NCBI GenBank assembly: GCA_001179505.1 | Contig: CDMY01000608.1 | Span: 1 to 43,372 of the forward strand | Length of the DNA: 43,372 nucleotides | DNA from: Vitrella brassicaformis | Lineage: Eukaryota; Sar; Vitrellaceae | Reading direction: 5' to 3' | Shown here: positions 1 through 8,536 of the stretch, piece by piece | Layout: each line of letters starts with the position of its first letter | How positions within the stretch are numbered: the stretch's first letter is position 1 | Position numbers and translations under genes: made by a program | The notes under the pieces: model-generated | The model's input: only the letters and a program-made list of their open reading frames with translations | Database searches by the model: none | Told to the model about the DNA's origin: nothing

Positions 1-175
1 GGGGGATTGCAGCGCTCCTCTCGTCGAAGCCACCGTAATTGCAGCCTTCCTATTCCCCAACACTCGCCGCATGCACTCAGCAAACAGACCGATAAACTTG
101 GAACAAAGCCAATTTCCGTGCACCACACGTGAATTCTGCCGAAACCTCTGGCGTCTCCTCTTGTCCAGCCCTTCT

Positions 176-356
176 AAATTACGTACTCAATCTCACTCAA
201 CCTCAAGGCGACCAAAAATCACTCTCGGAAAACTGTGTATATTTGTTGCCCGCCATTTTCCTATGCTCTCCGTCTGGCCGATCGCCTCCCATTACTCGGG
301 GGCCCCTCCCCCCTCGTAACAGTTCGTCGACACGCATTCGCGTGGGGTCCCATCGA
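176..356 (+). repeat. dispersed repeat A, copy 1
   Basis: About 181 bp that recurs in the same orientation at 4827-5011 with only scattered substitutions and small indels. The shared stretch runs from AAATTACGTACTCAA through the very conserved GTCTGGCCGATCGCCTCCC to GGGGTCCCATCGA. No convincing ORF or terminal repeats are visible, so a short non-autonomous element or the end of a longer one is the best reading. Confidence 0.8.
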
Positions 357-1036
357 TCGTTTTTTGTATGCGCGTACCCACCTCGCCTGCTGTGTCTCGA
401 GCTAGAGATATGTCACAGCCTACTGCAAACCCCATCCCACGACTGATGGAACGACCATGGGCATGGGCTGTGTTGTCTCACGACACGCAGGCAGTGTTTT
501 CTCTAAGAGGTTTGACGGTTTGACGAAGGTTGGACGCCGGCACTCGTCAAAGCTCTGCGGGCTGGAGTGAGGTTGGACGGTCAAACCTTCAAACCTAGCA
601 GCTTCGGGGAAGAAGGTTTGTTGGTTTGACGATTTGGCCTTGATTATCTCTCCTTTTGGTAGGTTTTCCTGTGTGTTCCCTGTCTGTGTGTGCCTGCCAG
701 TGTCTGTATGTGTGTTTGCGTGGCACAAACATTCCAATTCTGGAGCATGGCGTGTCATTTTCCTCTCTTCTCTTCTCCTTGTGGTGTGTCTCCCTCAGGT
801 CGTGGTTTCACCAGCTCATTTTGCGTCCACACGAGGTTTGACGTGTCCAACCTCACTTGCAGCCGGCGGGTTTGACAGAGGTTTGAAGAAAATTCCTTAC
901 GTCGAACACTGCACGCAGGTGCCCGGGAGGCGACTATCTGTCGTCTCTCGCTGCGCTGTCCGCGGCACGCGCCATTCTTGCGCCGGTTGTCCATGTCAGG
1001 TGCGGAGGTTGCTGGAGCCAGCCAATTCAAATACCC
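357..1036. other. non-coding stretch with a GGTTTGA motif cluster
   Basis: No convincing exon was found. Between 509 and 886 the heptamer GGTTTGA or its complement occurs about eight times (near 509, 518, 581, 589, 623, 835, 869 and 880), with GGTTGGA variants between them. The copies face both ways, so 509-595 can fold back on itself. A pyrimidine-rich TGTGTG stretch lies at 665-720. The cluster is upstream of the gene starting at 1037 and could be regulatory, but nothing proves that. Confidence 0.45.
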
Positions 1037-3155
1037 ATGTCTTCGTCGTCCCTGCTCGAAACTTTACCAATGTCGGAGGTGGCTTCTGAGCACCACCGCA
1101 TCCGGCTCGTCGCGCTGCGCATGATGGTGCTCTCAGATTCTCTCTGCGGGTCAAGAATCGCGCAGAACGGCTGACCTCATTTTGACCCCGAGGCGCCGCG
1201 ACCTCTGGTGCCCCTCCGTCGCCTCGCCGTGACCGCCACGTTGTAGCGCCTGGCCACAGCGTTCATCATCATACCATACAATCCATCACCGCAGCCATCG
1301 GACAGCACCAGTACCACGTTTTGTTCAAGTCCTCTCTCATTGACGTACCTCTCGGCCACCCCGAGCTTTGCTGCCTGACGATGAGCACCACTGTGACGCC
1401 CTCCGGATGCCTGGCGCGGTGAGTGGTCACACACGGGGCCATGGAACGATGCCCGTATGCATACGGACATTGTTCCATTCTTCTTTGCTGGATTGCCTTG
1501 CCCTTTGTTTACCGTCGATGCAGGTCTGTGTGCCGCCCGTCTGGGGTGCCATCGTAGAGCTGACTCGCTGGCGAATCGCCTGAGGTAAGCAGCAGCCACC
1601 TCACGACACACGCACATATCCATTACCCCCCATCTGTATCACCTGTATACCTGACAGAGTGGTTCTCGCCGAAGAAGACGAGTGCGTCCACCGCATACAC
1701 ACCGCGTTCAGCATCATCGAGCACTCCATTCACCCAGGTAGACGAGGAGGCAGACCGGGGCAAACACACCTACATATCGACACACACATGTATACCATGT
1801 ATACACATGTATATGTGTATGTGTCTGTATTGTGTGTGCGGTGTCTGTACCCTTCCAGGTTGCACGTCGCACCACCTCCCGGCTCCCCTGTCCAGCCAGG
1901 GGTCCTCCAGCCACCACACCACCGCCCTCCCAAGCCCTCTACCTCTGACCCACCCCTCCTCGTCCACACTCCGCCCCCTCTCTCCACTCACTCACGATGG
2001 ACGTCGAGGTCCTCCAGCAGCGATGGAGACGAGATTCAGGGTCCTCCCGCCAAGCGCACGAGGACTCAGCGGCGAGCTGCCAAGGGCCTTCCACCGATGA
2101 AGGACTGGCAAGACGGGCCGGCCGCCTCTCGTCACTTTCCAGCCGTCGAGCCAATGGAGGTCGGCAACCCTGTCCACAAACCGGGACCGAGGAAGTCATA
2201 CGGAAGGCATTCGGTGGGCAGCCTTGAATTCCTCATGCCAGGCGGCCGGCTCGGAGGGGGATGGGAGGCGGCTCTGCAAGGGGCAGAGGGGACCGACGAG
2301 TGGGGGCTGTTGAGCGATCTGTACGCCACGTTCGCGTCTGTCGAAGAAGGCGTTTACTCGTGCCTCGGGCGTCATCACCTTCCGCAGCTCCCCATCGGCG
2401 TCATCCGACCATCAAACACACACACGAGGGGATACAGCTGGCCGGCAAGTGGGCACGGGTGAGCGGCCTCTCGTCACGCAAGACAACCTCTCCCAGCTGG
2501 CGCCTAACGCCGGAGAGCCCACAGCCCCCGTTCCTCGCGTCGAGCGCCACTTCAGCCCCACCAAGATGAAGCGGCAGAGCCGTTCGATGCTGCGTCGGGC
2601 CCTCCTGGGAGATGACGACTTGGTCGAGCGGACTGGGGCATGGAATGTCTTTGGCTTCCGCGGGGGCGAGGGGACAGTGAGCGCCGTGGCACGGCTCTTG
2701 GGAAGCGACCGGTGCTTCGCTGGGCGGGAGCACGTCACTCGAGAGGGGAACACAGAACGGGTAGGCATCACACAATGGTACACACGCCAGTGTTTGAATT
2801 CAGCTCTGGTTTCGTGTGTGTGTGTGTGTGTGTGCGCGCCATTCAGAACTCACTCAAGGTCGATGAGTCTTCGCCCTTCTTCCTCAAGATCTCGCCCATG
2901 CGGAGCCACCATGCTCACATCTTCGAGGCGGTCTTTGCATACCGCAGCATCAGCACAATGCCTGCCATCGCCGCCGCAGCCGCAGCACCAGCTCCAGCTC
3001 CCGCTCCTGTCCCTGCGGCCGCCGATGCTGCGCTGGCTGACGGTGCAGATGAGGACGACCCGCAGGGCGTCGGTGAAGTCCAGGTCTTCTATGCTGGTCA
3101 GCTGGGGTTGGTGAACGATCCAGACGAGATGAACAATCTGGACGATTGCCTGTGA
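1037..3155 (+). CDS. proline/alanine-rich protein with an apparent nuclear localisation signal, multi-exon
   Basis: Not recognised as a known family. The proposed start (MSSSSLLETL) opens a helical exon ending near 1163. Later exons are near 1525-1582 and 1655-1738, then a long exon from about 1860, one ending at 2760, and a last exon 2849-3155 joined in phase 0 across an intron rich in TG repeats. The long exon is proline-rich and carries a basic PPAKRTRTQRR stretch that looks like a nuclear localisation signal. The last exon has an alanine-proline tract and an acidic tail (PDEMNNLDDCL). The final exon and stop are solid. The joins near 1163-1525 and 2420-2449 are not: no in-frame splice for either could be fixed by eye. 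A regulatory nuclear role is inference from composition only. Confidence 0.45.
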
Positions 3156-3341
3156 TTGACGAATGAATGTCGATTGCCTTTTCGGTTGAGTTGTTGACAC
3201 TTCATGTGCGTCAGTGAATTTGCTTGCATGACAAGCAAATGAGTCAAGCATCAGTCATATGTACAATAAACGAGTCAATCAGTATATATAATCGCAGAGG
3301 GCACCAGTCAATCAACACAAATAGACAGACAGCCAGACAAT

Positions 3342-4756
3342 CTAAAGCGTCTTGTCCTTGACCATCTTGGCCGCCTCCTTCTCTATGCGGCGCCAGTACT
3401 CATCGGTTGCTGGGACGCGTTTCGTCGGGCACCAGCATCATCGGGAACTCGATGATGGGCACGGCGGGCAGCTCCTTGTCGTACTCGTCAGGATCGATGA
3501 GCCGTGTGCTCTTCTTGCTCCCGTAAGTCAGGATGGCTCGCTCGTACTCGCCCCGAGAGGCAATGATCTGCTTCTCAATGCTCGACTCGATGATCATGCA
3601 TGGCGCTCGTGCCGCGTCCCTTGGTGGTGCCGTGCATGATCAGGTCCTTGATGCGGCTGTTAAACGACTCCTGAGCCGTCATGTTGCCGACAATGCCGAC
3701 AGGCCTGGACGAGGTGGTACCATGTGTGGGAAGATATCCGACCATTTCAGCCTGACAGCACACACGCACACAAACCTCGCCATCATTGACAGAGTAAGCG
3801 AATCGTACCAAATGACATACGTGTTCCACAGCTGCCAGGCGTACTGGTGGAACTTGTTGAGCTCCACCATCGTGGGCGCCCGCGACCTCAGCATCATGCG
3901 GATCATCCAGACGAAGGACATGAAGAAGAGCCGAACAGGCTTCTCTGGCCCGCTGCCGAGAGGACCATCTACTCGGCCATGTGCTCGATCCACAGCATGA
4001 GATGGCTTGCGTGTAGGCGATTATGGAAGTCCTGGTAGGTGAAGAGAGAGCCGTCCTGTTCTCCCTTGAGGATGAAGTCGTCCTCCCCTGCCCGTCTCTT
4101 GGTGCCCTCGTCCTCCTCCTCGCCCTCGTCCTCGAACTGGCGGCCGAGCAGGTCTGAGTCATCGCCATCGTCAGCGTCATCAGATGGGGCGGGCCTCACA
4201 GTGCCCTTGCGGATGGGCATGAACTTGATGCCGCCGCGGCCACCGACACCGTGGTCATCAAGCAACCCTGCAATGAATGAATGAATGAATCAATGAATCA
4301 ATGAATGTAAGTGTGAGTGCTCGCAGGTCTCTGCGCGTGCCCACCTTGGACCTGGCGAACGAGGTCCGGTTCCGTCTGCTTTCTGGCCAGCTTGTAGACC
4401 AGATTGCGAAACGCATCCAGCATCTCCTTGCCGCACCGCAGCAGCAGATGAAGCAGCTCGAGGATGAAGTCATCCGTCTCCAAAATCTCCATCATGGGCT
4501 GCCGTTGCTGGCCGCGAGTGGATGCATTGCAGTCAGGTGTGTGGCGGGGCTGGCCGGGCTGCTGGCTGGCATAGTTCTCGTTCATGAAGGCAAGGGAGCC
4601 AGTGCATTTGGGCGGGATGAGCTTCGGTCGGCCTGGCCGGCCGATGAAGTAGCAGCATGCATGTGGCTGGTTGAAGTCCTGGTAGTCTATCAAGCACCGC
4701 TGACAAGGCATCCTCAGCCCGGCCCGGCCCATCCCGATAGCGCACATGACGAACTT
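3342..4756 (-). pseudogene. broken, 5'-truncated gene with transposase-like features
   Basis: Exons can be followed on the minus strand: 4756-4345, then 4267 downward in phase 1, then pieces to about 3342. The reading holds an acidic/basic linker (DEGEEEDEGTKRRAGEDD), a helical stretch FHNRLHASHLMLWIEHMA, and TAQESFNSRIKDLIMHG, which resembles the Asn-Glu-Ser-Asn region seen after the catalytic core of MULE-type transposases. That family link is weak. Three breaks are visible: a stop near 3980 bridged only by a 20-nt gap, a one-base frame change near 3598, and another near 3405. After the last one the sequence continues plausibly (DEYWRRIEKEAAKMVKDKTL). Upstream there is only a TGAATGAATCAA repeat and dispersed repeat A. 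A decayed domesticated or mobile gene fits best. Assembly indels are an alternative. Confidence 0.45.
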
Positions 4757-4757
4757 C

Positions 4758-4826
4758 TGAATCAGAAACGCATCAATCAATGAATCAATGAGTGAATCAA
4801 TGAGTGAGTGAGTGAATGAATGAATG
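4758..4826. repeat. TGAATGAATCAA-type simple repeat
   Basis: Degenerate tandem copies of TGAATGAA/TGAATCAA run up to the start of dispersed repeat A. A shorter tract of the same kind lies at 4272-4310 inside the neighbouring intron. Confidence 0.7.
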
Positions 4827-5011
4827 AAATTACGTACTCAACCTCACTCAACCTCAAGGCGACCAAAATCACTCTCGAAAAACATGTGGATACGTATTTG
4901 TTACCCGCCATTTTCGTATGCTCTCCGTCTGGCCGATCGCCTCCCATTACTCGGGGGCCCCTCCCCCCTGGTAACAGTTCGTCGACACGCATTCGCGTGG
5001 GGTCCCATCGA
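4827..5011 (+). repeat. dispersed repeat A, copy 2
   Basis: Second copy of the repeat at 176-356, same orientation and highly similar along its whole length. It begins directly after a TGAATGAA tract and ends inside what looks like the first exon of a membrane-anchored protein on the other strand, so it may mark an insertion breakpoint. Confidence 0.8.
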
Positions 5012-5150
5012 CAAGGAAGCGGACGCCTTCTCCGGGCGCACATTTTCTGTTCAACGACGGGGAAGAGTACAAGAATTGCGCGAACAGGATGACGGCAAGA
5101 GTGAAGCCGGTCACAAGAACAGCAATCAGAGATAAACTCCTAATCCTCAT
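5012..5150 (-). pseudogene. truncated start of a type II membrane (Golgi-type) protein
   Basis: From ATG at 5150 the minus strand encodes MRIRSLSLIAVLVTGFTLAV followed by ILFAQFLYSS. This is a short basic cytosolic tail and one membrane segment (about residues 7-27), then a stem starting SPSLNRKCAPGEG. That is the usual N-terminus of Golgi glycosyltransferases such as those nearby. The frame then runs straight into dispersed repeat A at 5011 and stops soon after, with no catalytic domain. It could be a first exon whose partner was lost, or the remnant of a gene divergent to the GT32 gene at 5349. It does not join obviously to the exons below 4756. Confidence 0.4.
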
Positions 5151-5348
5151 GTTTGGCAGCGGTAACAGGCAGGCTCAGACAGGACAGGCTGGAAGATCCG
5201 GGGGAAAAACAGAGGCGGAGGCGAGAGATAAAAGCCGCTCTGAGGGCGTTGACATCTAAGGAAAAATGTCACGTTAAAAATGTTAAGCTCAAAGCAAGCC
5301 TTGTCTTTGCAGCCACAAAGGGCAAGAAAGATAGCCAGTGACCAGACG
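5151..5348. promoter_or_regulatory. short divergent intergenic region
   Basis: About 200 bp separate two divergent membrane-anchored reading frames (5150 minus, 5349 plus). No motif was identified. The arrangement suggests a shared promoter if the minus-strand fragment was once a gene. Confidence 0.25.
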
Positions 5349-6344
5349 ATGAGCAAAAAGGTCGTTCTTCTTGGGGTTTGCACTCTCAGTGCTGTCATTT
5401 CCATTTGGTGCTACTTCTCTGGAGTGTGCAAAACAACTGTGCAAAGAGGACCGGATGCCCTGCCTCTGCTAGCCTCTGCGTTTCCCCCTGGGACAGTTCT
5501 GAGGGAATGCCTGTGCTCAAAACATTCTGACTACAACTGGCCACGCAAGATCCCGCTCTGGGTTCACTTCGTGAAGGTTGGTGCGGTGGAATGGTTGCCC
5601 GTTTATGACGACTTTATGGACCAGTGGCAGGCGATGGCGCCTTGCCACACGCTTCTACTCTGGACAGATGCAACATTGCAGCGCCCACTGCGACGAATGG
5701 GGTTGGCAACTTTGTACAACCAAATGCCGGATGGGGTGGTACGGGCAGATTTTGCCCGCTACTTGTTGATGTATATGTATGCAGGAACTATATCAGACTT
5801 GGATTTGGTGCCCACAATTCCACTGCATCGCTGGTTCCCCCGAGAGGCGTTGGACCGAGTGAATCTCATCGTTTCTCCCGAGTGTGTTTCTGACCCCGTC
5901 GCCCAAATGAGCGGCTATTCTGCAGTGCCTCATCACCCCGTGTTGAAATCTGTGATGTCAATTGTTGCGGGGAACCTTGAACAGGCAAATTTCGTAGTCC
6001 CAGCCGACCGAGTGGTGCATGTGACTGGTCCTTTCGCCTTCACATCGGCAATAAACGCTGCTCTCCGCATCTCTTGGGAAGAAGATGTGCTTTCAGTTAT
6101 GAAGGCGGAGGCGTCTCCCATGCTTTTCTTCAACGAGACTGTATATGTTCTTCCCTTCGGTGACGCGAAAATGGGGCGGTCAATTCACGTGCATCTCAAT
6201 CTGTGGCGCAATTCGAAACTCAAGGTGAATTGGAAGCAGTTACAGCAAATGAACTTCGTTGACTATGTGTGTGCCAAGCGCATGAAACGGGGAAGAAGCT
6301 GTCTTACTAAGCATCAGCTAGCTTTATACAATAGATTACTTTGA
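5349..6344 (+). CDS. Golgi type II glycosyltransferase, GT32 / DXD sugar-binding family
   Basis: Single-exon frame of 331 aa. The chosen ATG gives a short basic tail (MSKK) and a membrane anchor at about residues 5-24, as expected for a Golgi lumenal transferase; upstream frame without anchor logic was dropped. Family hallmarks of the Gly_transf_sug domain follow: IPLWVHFVKVG near residue 62, then a segment ending in RADFARYLLMYMYAGTISDL and the DLD (DXD) metal-binding motif at about residue 155. In OCH1-type and related enzymes this motif binds Mn2+ and the nucleotide sugar. The donor and acceptor cannot be told from sequence. There is no internal stop and no intron. It is the first intact member of a block of glycan-modifying genes extending to 15.9 kb. 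Confidence 0.85.
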   Translation: MSKKVVLLGVCTLSAVISIWCYFSGVCKTTVQRGPDALPLLASAFPPGTVLRECLCSKHSDYNWPRKIPLWVHFVKVGAVEWLPVYDDFMDQWQAMAPCHTLLLWTDATLQRPLRRMGLATLYNQMPDGVVRADFARYLLMYMYAGTISDLDLVPTIPLHRWFPREALDRVNLIVSPECVSDPVAQMSGYSAVPHHPVLKSVMSIVAGNLEQANFVVPADRVVHVTGPFAFTSAINAALRISWEEDVLSVMKAEASPMLFFNETVYVLPFGDAKMGRSIHVHLNLWRNSKLKVNWKQLQQMNFVDYVCAKRMKRGRSCLTKHQLALYNRLL

Positions 6345-6624
6345 TGTCATAGTCGCTAATCCTGTGCGTCTGCATGCATATATATATACACCATTGGCTG
6401 GCAAATCGGAGAAAACCGCCAGAAATGGTGAAAAATCTAAGACCATGCGCACATATCCACCAACACTAAAGGAAGTCTGCTCTCTCATTGGACTGCCTTC
6501 TTGTGCGGACTCTGCAAATGCGATTGAATCACGAGTCGGCTGAACCTTGTCACAAACCCTTTACCCCCTCGCCCACAGGTGAACGTACCTTGAGTTTCAG
6601 TCCCAGGGTTCAAGGTGCGTTCGG
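6345..6624. other. intergenic
   Basis: 280 bp with an AT-rich TATATATATACA tract at about 6379. It could serve polyadenylation of the upstream gene or as a promoter element. Nothing else was found. Confidence 0.3.
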
Positions 6625-8161
6625 ATGTGCACGCGCGACACCGTTTTGTCTGCAGATGCGGTTCTCCCGCCCTCTGGTGGATGCGATGGGAGCTCCCTTG
6701 CATTGACCTTGGACATTTCCCGATTTCGGCATGGTCGACGGTCCGGGAGGCCAAACAGCCACAAAGACAAATGCAAGCAGGTAGGCGTCCTTGTTTGCAT
6801 GTCGGACTGTAAGTAAGCTCACGGATGTGCGTGTGGTCAGGTCGGTCAGCTGGATGACGAGCCCGTGGACGACCTGAGAGGCAAGAACAGAAAGAAGCGT
6901 CGCCACAACAACTCCGATGAGGTGAGCAATATTACCATGCACATCTCTGTTCATCGAACGAGGGCACCGACCGCTGTGTGTCAGGACGAGAGACCTGCTC
7001 CTGCCTTCACTTTCGCCGCCAAGCCTCGCTCAAAGCGGGTCAAGACACCAGCAGTCAAGACACCCGCACTCAAGAGGGCCCCAAAGAAGAATGCCGGGAA
7101 GAAGGATGTCGCCAAGAAGAAGGCCGCCATGAAGAAGGGCGGCAAGAAGAAGACCACCAGGAAGGCAGGGTCAGGGCAGGGCGGCGACGACAGCGACCAC
7201 ACGGCTCCACCCCACCCACCGCTGTCGTTCGGCAAGATGGAGCCGAGGTCATCGACGCATTTCCACAAGGCCAAGGAGGACGAGAAAATGGTAAGATGGG
7301 ATGGGATCGGCAGCCTACAGACAGACAGACAGGCAGACAGGCTGGCAGGCAGGTCTCCCTCTCGCTCTCACCGTCTGTGTGTATGCGTTTATCTCTGATG
7401 CAGTATTATGTCGTGTTTGTGTGCGCCGACTTTCTGGTGATGTGCCTCGGGTTCCTCGGCCGGCACTACGGCTCGGTCATCTGTTTCGAGATCCAGCGTC
7501 GGGTGTTTGAGCGCTACAAGACCGAGACTGCCGAGTCGGAGCAGCTGAGGTTCGGCGACTGGGTTCAAACCCACTGGGCCACCGAGCTGGTAAGGAAGGA
7601 AAGCACCACTGCCGGTGTCACATGTGGTCAGGGCAAGCCCCGAGAGGCGCGTGCGGGCTACACGGGGGCCCTGTGGGACTCGGAGAAGGACATCCTCGAC
7701 GATACGGTAATCAAGATAGCGTGAGGCTGACGGGATCCACTCGTGTCACAACACGCAGCACACCAGACTTACCTTCAGCTTCAACGTGCTGCATCAGCGT
7801 ATGGCCCACGTCGAGGCGGTCGGCAACAATACAACGGAAACCGACACGGTGAGAAGAAGTGGCAGAGAGGCGACGGAAGATGACACATCGTATGTTGGTG
7901 TGTCGTAATGTGTGTGTGTCTGAATGTCGTCAGTGGTTCGTCCAGCTGAAGTCGGTGGAGTCAGTCAAGGAAGCTCGTATCAAAGCGCAGACAGACTACA
8001 GGCTCAGGGCAGATTTCAGAGCGAAGATAGGCCACCCGATTACGAAAAGGAAGGTGACGGCGAGGTTGGCAGCGAAGAGAGAGCACGCCGTGCATCCCGA
8101 TCCGTATGGTGCACTGTCCGATCAGTCAGGCAAGAACACGGATGAATTCCTTAGCGGATGA
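6625..8161 (+). CDS. lysine-rich, probably nuclear protein, seven exons all phase 0
   Basis: Exons 6625-6780, 6841-6921, 6985-7290, 7404-7589, 7632-7706, 7759-7848 and 7934-8161 join with GT-AG junctions and give 373 aa. Every intron is in phase 0 and every exon is a multiple of three. Exon 3 carries a histone-H1-like basic region of repeated K/A/P motifs (around KKNAGKKDVAKKKAAMKKGG), preceded by NRKKRRHNNSDE, so nuclear or nucleolar location and nucleic acid binding are likely. The C-terminal half (FGDWVQTHWATEL, FSFNVLHQRMAHVEA, WFVQLKSVESVKEARIKA) looks like a folded helical domain that I do not recognise. Introns are rich in TGTGTG and GACAGACA runs. The start is the first ATG in frame; an upstream exon cannot be excluded. 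Confidence 0.65.
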
Positions 8162-8353
8162 GCGGCGATGGATGTCAGTCAGTCAGACCATAGATAATCT
8201 GTGTCGATGATGTGGCGTTTTGATACTTGTCTGGACCTCAAGCTAGTTTTTGGCCGTGACGTACATCTCACTAAAGATGGCTCTAGGGACTTCAGTGACT
8301 GACAGATAGGACAGACATGAGTGTCATATTAGGTGGGGAGGGGGGTTGGCCTA
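8162..8353. other. 3' intergenic of convergent genes
   Basis: Non-coding. It lies between the stop of the lysine-rich gene and the foldback element. A GTCAGTCAGTCAG run is present at 8172-8190. Confidence 0.3.
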
Positions 8354-8465
8354 GACAGGGCAGTCAATCTGAGGGGTTCATGGGTGGCTCTGCATCGGTC
8401 TGCAGCCCGGCAGGCTGCATCCCTCGCTCCACCACCCATGAACCACTCAGATTGACTGCCCTGTC
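8354..8465. repeat. long near-perfect foldback (34-nt arms)
   Basis: Arms at 8354-8387 and 8432-8465 are reverse complements with one mismatch in 34, around a 44-nt loop that holds a smaller GCAG-CCCGGCAGG-CTGC hairpin. It sits between two convergent genes. Possible readings are a MITE-like foldback element, a transcription-ending hairpin, or a small-RNA precursor. No flanking target duplication is obvious. Confidence 0.85.
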
Positions 8466-8536
8466 GTCGGCCCTCCGGGCACCTGCGGTGCCCTCCGGAT
8501 TGAGTCAATCAACATGTACCAACTACTTCCGTGAAT

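Noticed and set aside
634-1089. 151-codon plus-strand frame
   Set aside because: Composition reflects TG-rich DNA and it has no family signal. The gene start at 1037 in another frame explains its end better.
1770-2462. Several overlapping minus-strand frames
   Set aside because: Shadows of the proline-rich exon; proline and glycine runs open all frames in GC-rich repeats.
5147-5404. Minus-strand frame with a hydrophobic segment upstream of the GT32 gene
   Set aside because: It overlaps the GT32 signal anchor antisense. Hydrophobicity there mirrors the coding strand and it has no continuation.
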